A DNA stretch of 8,944 nucleotides from positions 1-8,944 of the forward strand of contig JBOGJG010000073.1 of NCBI GenBank assembly GCA_050747825.1, written 5' to 3'. The DNA comes from JBOGJG01 sp050747825 (GTDB lineage Bacteria; Acidobacteriota; UBA6911; RPQK01; JBOGJG01). A model generated the notes under the pieces. The model was not told the DNA's origin and did no database searches. It saw only the letters and a program-made list of their open reading frames with translations. The position numbers were made by a program, and so were the translations under genes. Below, piece after piece: positions 1-5,910 of the stretch; positions within the stretch are counted from its first letter, which is position 1; every line of letters starts with the position of its first letter.

Positions 1-27
1 CGAAAGAGGTGACCGTCCCCAGTTTTT

Positions 28-1371
28 CTATGGCCTGCGCCTGGCCCGCAGCCACAGATAGACCGGTATTCCGGACAGGATGATGAACAGGCCCATCAGG
101 GCGTTGAGCCGTCTCTCAGAGCTCACCAGAGTATAGGCGTCTACGAAGAGAACAACCGCAATGAACAGGGCCGGTGTCCAGGGGTAACCGGTGCAGCGGA
201 AGGGACGAGGCTTGTTGGGCTCCTTCCAGCGCAGCCGGTAAACGGAGGCAACCGTGAGAGCGTAAAAGATCAGGGAAGCGAACACCACGTAATCCGTCAG
301 GTCCCGAAATGTCTTCAGGACAAAGATCAGCATGATCGCCCAGATCGCCTGGGACCAGATGGCGACGGTCGGCGTGCGGTACACCGGATGGACCCGCGTC
401 AGCAATTTGACCGCCAGGCCGTCTGTGGCCATCGCGTAAAAGGCGCGCGGGCCTGACAGCAGGTTGGGATTGGCCGCCCCGAAAACCGACAGGCATATGA
501 GCAAAGCCAGCCAATCTGCCGAGTGGGCGCCGAAGATGGATGACATGACGGCGCGGGGAACGTCGATGTCCCTGGACAGCGAGCGCATTTCTTCGATAGG
601 GACGACATAAAGATAAACCGCGTTGACTGAGAGATAGGTGGCGATCAGGATCAAAAGTCCGTAAATCAGGCCTCTGGGCAGATCGCGTTGGGGGTTCTTC
701 AGCTCCGCGGCATTGAAAGGGAGCTGGTACCAGCCCTCGTAAGCCCAGAAGATGGCGACCGAGGCGGCCACCATCCCGGTAAGAAGATCTACCGGAGGCG
801 CCATTGCCGAGGCGGGTGGCAAAGTCCTCTCTCCCATGAACAAGGTGCCTACCCAGGCGCCGGCGAGCACCAAAGCTCCCAGCGCCACTAATTTAGAAAC
901 GGCGGAAACATTCTGAAGGATGGCTCCTGACTTCACGCCGAGGTGATTGGTAATGGCCAGTGCTAGGATCATGGCCACCGAGACTCCGAGTTGAGCCGCC
1001 GGGGAGAGCGGGACAAGAGTGCTCAAGGAGCTGGCAAAGGCCACCGCCAGGGCCGCAATACCGCCTGTGTTGATAATCAGGAGGAAGCACCATCCGAACA
1101 GGAAGGCGATCAGCCTGCCCCAACCCTCCCGTAAAAATGCATACTGCCCTCCGGCCTCCGGATACATGGCTCCCAGTTCGGCGTAAGCCAGACCTCCGAA
1201 CAGGCTGACCACTCCCAGAAAAACCCACAAAGCCAGAATCCAGATGACCCCCGGCAGGTACTGTGATATTTCCCACGGCTTTAGAAATATTCCCGACCCG
1301 ATCACGGCCCCCACAACGATCATGATTGCGCTGACCGGTCCCAGTTCGCGCTTCAGCTCTTGTGTCGGCAA
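28..1371 (-). CDS. APC-superfamily amino acid permease (LAT/SteT-like)
   Basis: Predicted inner-membrane amino acid transporter of the amino acid-polyamine-organocation superfamily. The 447-residue length and about 12 hydrophobic segments fit the family. Visible marks are the N-terminal LKRELGPVSA lead-in, the substrate-binding GSGIF motif in the first membrane helix (residues 25-29), the AELKNPQRDLPRG loop (222-234), GPRAFYAMATDG (307-318) and HPVYRTP (328-334). The protein ends in a basic tail. Overall pattern is closest to the LAT branch that includes the B. subtilis serine/threonine exchanger SteT, but the substrate cannot be read from sequence. The start is a TTG: an in-frame TGA lies three codons upstream (1378-1380) and the conserved N-terminus begins at once, so no ATG is available. 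An ATG at 1383-1385 is out of frame. It stands alone on its strand, divergent from the toxin-antitoxin pair. Confidence 0.9.
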   Translation of the reverse strand: MPTQELKRELGPVSAIMIVVGAVIGSGIFLKPWEISQYLPGVIWILALWVFLGVVSLFGGLAYAELGAMYPEAGGQYAFLREGWGRLIAFLFGWCFLLIINTGGIAALAVAFASSLSTLVPLSPAAQLGVSVAMILALAITNHLGVKSGAILQNVSAVSKLVALGALVLAGAWVGTLFMGERTLPPASAMAPPVDLLTGMVAASVAIFWAYEGWYQLPFNAAELKNPQRDLPRGLIYGLLILIATYLSVNAVYLYVVPIEEMRSLSRDIDVPRAVMSSIFGAHSADWLALLICLSVFGAANPNLLSGPRAFYAMATDGLAVKLLTRVHPVYRTPTVAIWSQAIWAIMLIFVLKTFRDLTDYVVFASLIFYALTVASVYRLRWKEPNKPRPFRCTGYPWTPALFIAVVLFVDAYTLVSSERRLNALMGLFIILSGIPVYLWLRARRRP

Positions 1372-1475
1372 GTGATTTCACTCATAGTCTGAGAATCGCC
1401 TAGGGCATGTTCTGCGTTAGCATTTCCGAGGACGTGCTACAACGCAAGGGGCTATTTTAAGATTCAATCACCGAA
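1372..1475. promoter_or_regulatory. Divergent intergenic region with a bulged hairpin
   Basis: This 104-base gap separates the minus-strand permease from the plus-strand toxin-antitoxin pair, so promoters of both should lie here. A dyad at 1414-1445 pairs GCGTT with AACGC and AGCA with TGCT, giving 9 base pairs with a 2-base bulge and a 12-base loop. Toxin-antitoxin modules usually repress themselves by binding dyads upstream of the antitoxin, so this is a possible operator. TATTTT at 1454-1459 could serve as a minus-10 box for the antitoxin, but no good minus-35 partner is visible. No convincing ribosome binding site precedes the antitoxin ATG. Confidence 0.3.
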
Positions 1476-1739
1476 ATGTTAATCCACGTATCTTACTCAT
1501 GTCCTACTAGTTTACCTACAATTGGTGGTACAATCGCGCTGTCCCCCGATGTCTTACAAGCACTCGACCAATTGGGTAAGGGAAACCGATCCGCACTCGT
1601 CGAACGCGCTTTGCGTGAGTTCATTGAACGACGATTGCGAGAAATCCGAGACCAACGAGATCTGGAGATCATAAACGAATATGCAGATGAACTGAACAGG
1701 GAGGCTGAAGAGGTCCTTCGAGATCAGATTCAAATATGA
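1476..1739 (+). CDS. Ribbon-helix-helix antitoxin (MazE/CopG-type)
   Basis: Small 87-residue protein that should bind DNA as a ribbon-helix-helix dimer and neutralise the downstream toxin. Residues 18-53 give the fold: a short strand (GGTIALS), a first helix (PDVLQALDQLG), a turn (KGNRS) and a second helix (ALVERALREFIERR). Residues 55-87 are charged and helical, as expected for the toxin-binding tail. Its TGA stop overlaps the toxin ATG by four bases (ATGA), the normal translational coupling for such pairs. ATG 1476 is the only in-frame canonical start after the upstream TAA at 1458-1460, yet the first 15 residues (MLIHVSYSCPTSL and on) look unlike a normal lead-in to the strand, and no ribosome binding site is obvious. 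The true start may be non-canonical or the 5' end may have decayed. Confidence 0.75.
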   Translation: MLIHVSYSCPTSLPTIGGTIALSPDVLQALDQLGKGNRSALVERALREFIERRLREIRDQRDLEIINEYADELNREAEEVLRDQIQI

Positions 1740-2005
1740 AGCGGGGTGAGCTTTACGGGCACTCGAGAAAGCCTGGAGCTGATCCAAAGAAGGCACGTGC
1801 CTACGTGGTGGTTAGCTGCCAGGCGCTGATCGACTCAAGATTTTCCACCGTAATTTGTGCTCCCATCTATTCTGCCCGACATGGTTTGGCCACTCAGGTC
1901 AACGTCGGTAGCGAAGAAGGTTTAAAACACGAGAGCAGCATTCATTGCGACGAACTGGTAAGCATCCCCAAATCAGCCTTGCCATGTAGGTTCCCTTTCT
2001 GCTGA
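1736..2005 (+). CDS. MazF/PemK-family toxin, C-terminus frameshifted
   Basis: Resembles the MazF/PemK endoribonucleases, which cleave RNA and arrest growth when freed from antitoxin. Visible family marks are RGELY at residues 3-7, DPKKARAYVVVS (16-27), the stretch LIDSRFSTVICAPIYS (31-46), LATQVNVG (51-58), EEGLKHESSIHCDELVSIPKSAL (60-82, a near-signature for this branch). After SAL the frame runs into PCRFPFC and a TGA, but family members continue with a VGSLS...ALxIAL tail. That tail is present in the next frame from 1986 (GTA GGT TCC...), so a small indel near 1982-1986 has cut the protein to 89 residues instead of roughly 110. The cause may be a 2- or 5-base loss, a 1-base gain or an assembly error. 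If real, the toxin has lost its C-terminal helix and is probably inactive. The locus is more AT-rich than its neighbours, consistent with acquisition by transfer. Confidence 0.8.
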   Translation: MKRGELYGHSRKPGADPKKARAYVVVSCQALIDSRFSTVICAPIYSARHGLATQVNVGSEEGLKHESSIHCDELVSIPKSALPCRFPFC

Positions 2006-2054
2006 AAAAATCAGGCACCTTGATCGAGCCTTGCAAATCGCCCTGGCGCACGAC
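1986..2054 (+). pseudogene. Out-of-frame remnant of the MazF toxin C-terminus
   Basis: Read in the +1 frame relative to the toxin, this stretch gives VGSLSAEKIRHLDRALQIAL followed by AHD, which matches the usual C-terminal helix of MazF/PemK proteins (VGSLS..., then a helix ending near ALxLD). It sits immediately after the point where the toxin frame departs from the family pattern. The reading frame has no stop at the expected end; it stays open past the start of the next gene to 2291, so even the restored protein would carry a foreign tail of about 79 residues. Loss of both the frame and the natural stop suggests real decay rather than a single sequencing error. Confidence 0.6.
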
Positions 2055-2106
2055 CCCTCAGGACTTTTACCACAGGCTGTTAAGGAACTAAGAACCAAAG
2101 AATCAA

Positions 2107-3570
2107 ATGCGCTATCTCCCGGTGACATCCAATCATCGCCCTATCCTGGAATTCATGCCGGTTTGCGGCCTGCCCTGCCATTATTCCTTCGACACTCTCA
2201 CGCGATGGATCGAATCTTATGCTTCACTGCTCTATCATTCCGGGATTCGGCGTGGGGATCGGGTGTGTCTTTACCTTTCCAATTCTCCTGAATTGATTGT
2301 CGCGCTGTTCGGCAATCATCTGCTGGGAGCGATCAGCGTGCCTGTCAATTCCGCCGCCACGCAGGAGGAAGTAATTTATATCGCAGAAAGGGCCGAGATC
2401 TCGGCGCTCATTTCTGACTGCGACTGGGGTCTTCCTCTTCGCTTCCGCTTGAAGCCGTCGGAGTTCTCGTCCGCTCTGGAATGCCAGAACCGCGACTTTC
2501 CTGATAACCGGCAGCCCGAGATGCCGGCTCTTCTCTGTTTTACTTCTGGGACCACAGCGCGTCCCAAGGGAGTCCTTTTGACTCATCTGAACATTCGCAG
2601 CAATCTCCAGGATCTGATCCAGGTCTGGGAATGGACGGCCCAAGATCACCTGCTTCTCTCGCTACCACTTTTTCACGTGCATGGACTGGTGGTGGCACTT
2701 CATGGGTGGGCTATGACCGGCTGTGGCGCCGTCGTCCTCGAGAAGTTTGATCCGGCGCGCGTCTTGTCCCTCTTATCGGATCGGCCCTGCAGCCTGTTCA
2801 TGGGAGTTCCCACCATGTACCGGCGGCTGCTGGATGCCTATGATTCTAGCCGGCATCGTTTTTCCGATTTGCGGCTGACCGTGACCGGGTCGGCTCCCAT
2901 GTCCGTGGAACTGCATGGCCGCTGTCAGGAGGTGTTTGGCCATATTCCGGTAGAGCGTTATGGCATGACCGAAACTCTGATGAACAGCTCTAATTTATGG
3001 AAAGGAAAGCGCAAACCGGGCTCGGTTGGGCTCCCGCTGCCGTCGGTGCGAATGCGCTTGATGGATGACCAGTGCAGGGAAATCGAAGAGCGGGAGACCC
3101 CTGGAGAAATCTGGGTTCAGGGTCCCAATGTTTTTTCAGGATACTGGAGGGATCCGGAGGCCACCAGCCGGGCCTTTCACCAGGGGTGGTTTCGAACAGG
3201 AGACCTGGGCCTTCGGGATTCGGAAGGTTACTACCATCTTCTGGGCCGCATTTCGGTGGACCTCCTCAAATCGGGCGGTTACCTGATCGGAGCGCGCGAG
3301 ATCGAGGAGGTGCTGGAACGGCACCCTGCCGTGAGAGAGGCAGCCGTGGTCGGATTACCCGATGTCGATCTGGGCGAGCGGGTCACGGCCTTTGTGGTTG
3401 CCGGCGGCCAGGCTGAAATCGAGGAGGAAGAGCTGCTCAGCCACTGCAGCCGGTCCCTGGCCCGCTACAAATGTCCCCGCAAGGTCATTTTTGTCCCTGC
3501 CCTTCCCAGGAACTCGATGGGAAAAATTACCAAGACGGAGCTGATCAAAAAACCGTCCGCTGGGGAATAG
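2107..3570 (+). CDS. AMP-forming acyl-CoA ligase, malonyl-CoA synthetase-like
   Basis: Cytoplasmic adenylate-forming enzyme that would activate a carboxylic acid with ATP and attach it to CoA. At 487 residues it is full length. Order of motifs: phosphate-binding loop FTSGTTARPKG (145-155), LPLFHVHGLVVALHG (186-200), FMGVPTMYRRLL (231-242), GSAPM (261-265), ERYGMTET (283-290), GSVGLPLPSV (305-314), TGD (364-366), hinge GRISVDLLKSGGY (380-392) and the catalytic lysine in PRNSMGKITK (K473). The HVHGL segment, RYGMTETxMNSSN and RISVDxxKSGGY are shared with malonyl/methylmalonyl-CoA synthetases MatB and ACSF3, so a small dicarboxylic acid is my best guess. The usual Gly in SGTTG is Ala151. Start: stop TAA at 2089-2091 bounds the frame and ATG 2107 is the first ATG; AAGGAA at 2082-2087 is rather far away. 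ATG 2155 has GGA closer by but would cut conserved N-terminal residues. The 3' end overlaps the opposing oxidase gene by 26 bases. Confidence 0.88.
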   Translation: MRYLPVTSNHRPILEFMPVCGLPCHYSFDTLTRWIESYASLLYHSGIRRGDRVCLYLSNSPELIVALFGNHLLGAISVPVNSAATQEEVIYIAERAEISALISDCDWGLPLRFRLKPSEFSSALECQNRDFPDNRQPEMPALLCFTSGTTARPKGVLLTHLNIRSNLQDLIQVWEWTAQDHLLLSLPLFHVHGLVVALHGWAMTGCGAVVLEKFDPARVLSLLSDRPCSLFMGVPTMYRRLLDAYDSSRHRFSDLRLTVTGSAPMSVELHGRCQEVFGHIPVERYGMTETLMNSSNLWKGKRKPGSVGLPLPSVRMRLMDDQCREIEERETPGEIWVQGPNVFSGYWRDPEATSRAFHQGWFRTGDLGLRDSEGYYHLLGRISVDLLKSGGYLIGAREIEEVLERHPAVREAAVVGLPDVDLGERVTAFVVAGGQAEIEEEELLSHCSRSLARYKCPRKVIFVPALPRNSMGKITKTELIKKPSAGE

Positions 3571-4690
3571 TAGCCTTGGCGGCCAGGCTGAAGCGGCTCT
3601 CCAACTCGGCGCTCTCTCCCGTCAGGCGCGCTGCCACATATTCGCCCAGCGCCGGACCGTGTTTGAACCCATGGCCGGAACCGCCTCCGACCAGCCAGAT
3701 ATTGTCGAAGTCGGGGTGGCGGTCGATCAGAAAATCGCCGTTGGAAGTGTTCTCGTACTGGCAAACCCGGCTTTCCACCAGGGGTGCTTCCTTCAGGTCG
3801 GGAAAACGCAGGCCCAGATACTCTCGTACCGATTCCAGAACTTCGGAAGTGATGATCCGGCAGCCTGAGTCTGGATCGAAAGCCGGCCCGTGAAGGTCGG
3901 GAGCGATTTTAAAGCCCCGGTTTTCGAGGTCCGGGATGCCATAGACCTGGCGGCTGAGATCGATCCAGGCCGGGAGGGCCGGGGGCGAGAACCGGTTGTC
4001 TCCGGCAGGGGTCCCCAAAAAGAACACCTCCTGGCGGGTGATGAAAAGTCGCTCTTTCAGCAGTTTCGGAAAGAGCCGGGGCAGCCAGGGACCGCAGGCG
4101 AACACAAACTGGCGAGCCTCGATCTTTCTGCCACTCTGCGTGCTTACGAAACCCAGGGACCCACTTGCAGCCGGTATAGGCAAGACCAGCTCCTTCAGAT
4201 ACTCTGCCCCCTTCTCCTGCGCTTCCTGGACCAAAATCTGGACAGAACGGCGGGCCAGCAGAGCGCCGCTTTCTTCTTCGAGGAGTCCCCAGGCGACGCC
4301 GCTCAGGCTGATCTGGGGATAGGACTCTCGCAACTCCTCAGCGGAGAATTTTTTCCAGCGTGTGCTCGTGCTGTTCAAGGTAGCCAAGGTCTGGGCGGTG
4401 TAATCGTCCTCCTCTCCCGCCAGCCAGAGGACGCCCACCGGCTGGAAAAGAGGCTGGCCGGTCCGCAGCGACAGGTCACGCCACAAAGGCAGGGAACGCT
4501 CGGCCCAACGGGTGTAAAAGCGGTCGGGGCCGTAGCCAAGGCGGATGACACGCGTCTCTCCTCCCGAACTCGCCCGGCTGTTGGCGGCCCCGTAAGCATC
4601 GACCAGCGCCACGGTTTGACCTCTCTGCCGCAGATGCCAGGCTGTCCACGAGCCGAAGACCCCCGCGCCGACGATCGCGACGTCGAACAT
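3545..4690 (-). CDS. FAD-dependent sarcosine / N-methyl amino acid oxidase-like protein
   Basis: Flavoprotein of the D-amino acid oxidase (DAO) superfamily, in the monomeric sarcosine oxidase / N-methyltryptophan oxidase / pipecolate oxidase branch, which oxidises secondary amines of amino acids and releases hydrogen peroxide. Numbering from the ATG at 4690: dinucleotide motif GAGVFG (8-13), Asp31 for the ribose, GGETRVIRLGYG (43-54), Lys261 in GFKIAP where sarcosine oxidase has its oxygen-activating lysine, Cys310 in RVCQY where it has the covalent flavin cysteine, and GGGSGHGFKHGP (335-346). Arg50 and Lys343 match the residues that hold the substrate carboxylate. The two histidines before GDTR in sarcosine oxidase are Ser42 and Gly43 here. 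A longer start at 4741 (398 residues) is possible; I chose 4690 because the Rossmann strand FDVAIVGAG follows directly and the extra residues overlap an inverted repeat. Neither start has a clear ribosome binding site. Confidence 0.88.
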   Translation of the reverse strand: MFDVAIVGAGVFGSWTAWHLRQRGQTVALVDAYGAANSRASSGGETRVIRLGYGPDRFYTRWAERSLPLWRDLSLRTGQPLFQPVGVLWLAGEEDDYTAQTLATLNSTSTRWKKFSAEELRESYPQISLSGVAWGLLEEESGALLARRSVQILVQEAQEKGAEYLKELVLPIPAASGSLGFVSTQSGRKIEARQFVFACGPWLPRLFPKLLKERLFITRQEVFFLGTPAGDNRFSPPALPAWIDLSRQVYGIPDLENRGFKIAPDLHGPAFDPDSGCRIITSEVLESVREYLGLRFPDLKEAPLVESRVCQYENTSNGDFLIDRHPDFDNIWLVGGGSGHGFKHGPALGEYVAARLTGESAELESRFSLAAKATIPQRTVF

Positions 4691-4741
4691 AACGGGAATT
4701 GTAACAGCAAGCCAGTCGGGGGAGCCAAGGGAACCGCTCAT

Positions 4742-4817
4742 TGACAGTCGCGGCTCGGATGATCGCGAAAATGCTCTGCCGAGCTATGCGCAATGCCCGT
4801 CCGAGCCGCGACCGTCA
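4742..4817. repeat. Large inverted repeat between divergent genes
   Basis: The left arm TGACAGTCGCGGCTCGGA (4742-4759) is the reverse complement of the right arm TCCGAGCCGCGACCGTCA (4800-4817) except for one base: 17 of 18 positions match across a 40-base spacer. A third copy of the core, CCGAGC at 4779-4784, lies between the arms, so the left GCTCGG (4753-4758) could pair with either right-hand copy. The core sites are centred about 26 and 22 bases apart. The dyad lies upstream of both the minus-strand flavin oxidase and the plus-strand dehydrogenase, so it may be an operator, a cruciform, an RNA leader structure, or the remains of a small mobile element. There is no T-tract, so it is not a standard terminator. 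Confidence 0.6.
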
Positions 4818-4843
4818 GTAGAGCGGTCGGCATTCGAGGTCCC

Positions 4844-4881
4844 TTGCGACAGGAAACCTTTTGCGATAACTTGCCGTACCT
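4844..4881 (+). promoter_or_regulatory. Weak promoter-like boxes before the Gfo/Idh/MocA gene
   Basis: TTGCGA at 4844-4849 and GATAAC at 4865-4870 are separated by 15 bases and resemble weak minus-35 and minus-10 boxes. Transcription would then begin a few bases before the ATG at 4882, giving an almost leaderless message, which would agree with the lack of a ribosome binding site directly upstream of that ATG. The match is modest and could be chance. Confidence 0.2.
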
Positions 4882-5910
4882 ATGCGCAAGGTAAAGTGGG
4901 GCGTCCTGGGAGCGGCAAAAATCGCCATCCAAAAGGTGATTCCAGCCATGCAGGACGGCACGCGGTCGGAAATAGTCGCTCTGGCGTCCCGAGATCCTGC
5001 CAGAGCACGCAGCGCCGCGGATTCTCTGGGGATAGCTAGAGCTTACGGGTCTTACGAGGAGCTGTTGCGAGACCCGGAGATCGAGGCCGTGTACAACCCT
5101 CTGCCCAATCATTTGCATGTCCCCTGGTCCATAAAGGCCGCCCAAGCGGGCAAGCACGTTCTCTGTGAAAAGCCGATCGCCCTCTCGGTAAAGGAGGCGC
5201 GGGAGTTGATTCAGGCACGCGAGCGCACCGGCCGTAAGATTCAGGAGGCTTTTATGGTGCGTTCTCATCCCCAGTGGCTGGCAACGCTGGAGTTGATTCA
5301 GTCAGGACGAATCGGCAGTCTGCAGTCGATTCAAGGATTTTTCAGTTACAATAATCCCGATCCGGCGAACATTCGGAATATCGCTGAGTACGGCGGAGGC
5401 GCGCTGATGGACATCGGCTGTTATCCCATCACCATTTCGCGAATGGTATTCGGGCAGGAGCCGCATCGAGTTAGTGCTACCATGGAGTTGGACCGGGACC
5501 TTAAAGTGGACCGCTTGACCACGGCGATTCTGGAATTTCCGGCCGGCCAGTCGGCCTTTACCTGCGCAACCCAACTGGTCCCCTACCAGAGAATGCACGT
5601 TTTCGGTAGCAGCGGACGGATTGAGGTGCAGATTCCGTTTAATGCGCCGCCGGATCGTCCCTGCCGGATTTTTGTCGATGGGGGGGAGCTTTTCGGCACT
5701 CAGATCGAAAGTCGTGACTTCGACGTCTGCAACCAGTACACCATCCAGGGAGATCTTTTCTCGCAGGCAATCCAGGAGGGCGGGCCCGTGGCGGTTCCTC
5801 TGGAGGATTCGCTGCGCAATATGGCCGTCATTGAAGCGATTGTTCGCTCCGCCGGCAGTGGGCGATGGGAAAAACCTGTTACTGCCGACCCGCCTGACGC
5901 GCCAGCTTGA
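4882..5910 (+). CDS. Gfo/Idh/MocA-family NAD(P)-dependent oxidoreductase
   Basis: Predicted cytoplasmic dehydrogenase or reductase acting on a sugar, inositol or related polyol. At 342 residues it has the family's two domains: an N-terminal Rossmann fold with WGVLGAAKIA (6-15), and a C-terminal alpha/beta domain. ASRDPARA (35-42) at the end of the second strand, with Ser-Arg rather than an acidic residue, suggests NADP over NAD. The signature CEKPIAL (95-101) holds the catalytic Lys97, and GGGALMDIGCYPI (171-183) gives Asp177 and Tyr181 where many relatives have Asp and His. The pattern is closest to the xylose dehydrogenase / dihydrodiol dehydrogenase / glucose-fructose oxidoreductase group. 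No signal peptide is seen. It is the first gene after the inverted repeat, divergent from the flavin oxidase, and its last 32 bases overlap the opposing ceramidase-like gene. The exact substrate is not predictable. Confidence 0.9.
   Translation: MRKVKWGVLGAAKIAIQKVIPAMQDGTRSEIVALASRDPARARSAADSLGIARAYGSYEELLRDPEIEAVYNPLPNHLHVPWSIKAAQAGKHVLCEKPIALSVKEARELIQARERTGRKIQEAFMVRSHPQWLATLELIQSGRIGSLQSIQGFFSYNNPDPANIRNIAEYGGGALMDIGCYPITISRMVFGQEPHRVSATMELDRDLKVDRLTTAILEFPAGQSAFTCATQLVPYQRMHVFGSSGRIEVQIPFNAPPDRPCRIFVDGGELFGTQIESRDFDVCNQYTIQGDLFSQAIQEGGPVAVPLEDSLRNMAVIEAIVRSAGSGRWEKPVTADPPDAPA

Noticed and set aside
1982..1993. Programmed +1 frameshift signal in the toxin gene
   Set aside because: The site CCA TGT AGG TTC carries no stop or slippery run at the shift point and no upstream Shine-Dalgarno-like stimulator of the prfB kind, so mutation or assembly error is more likely than recoding.
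3890..4744. 284-codon open frame on the plus strand
   Set aside because: It lies wholly opposite the flavin oxidase, which has clear family motifs, and its own translation shows none.
4742..4817. Rho-independent terminator
   Set aside because: The loop is about 40 bases, no T-run follows either arm, and the site lies upstream of two divergent genes where no transcript should end.
4738..5268. 176-codon open frame on the minus strand
   Set aside because: It crosses the inverted repeat and the well-supported dehydrogenase in antisense and shows no domain.
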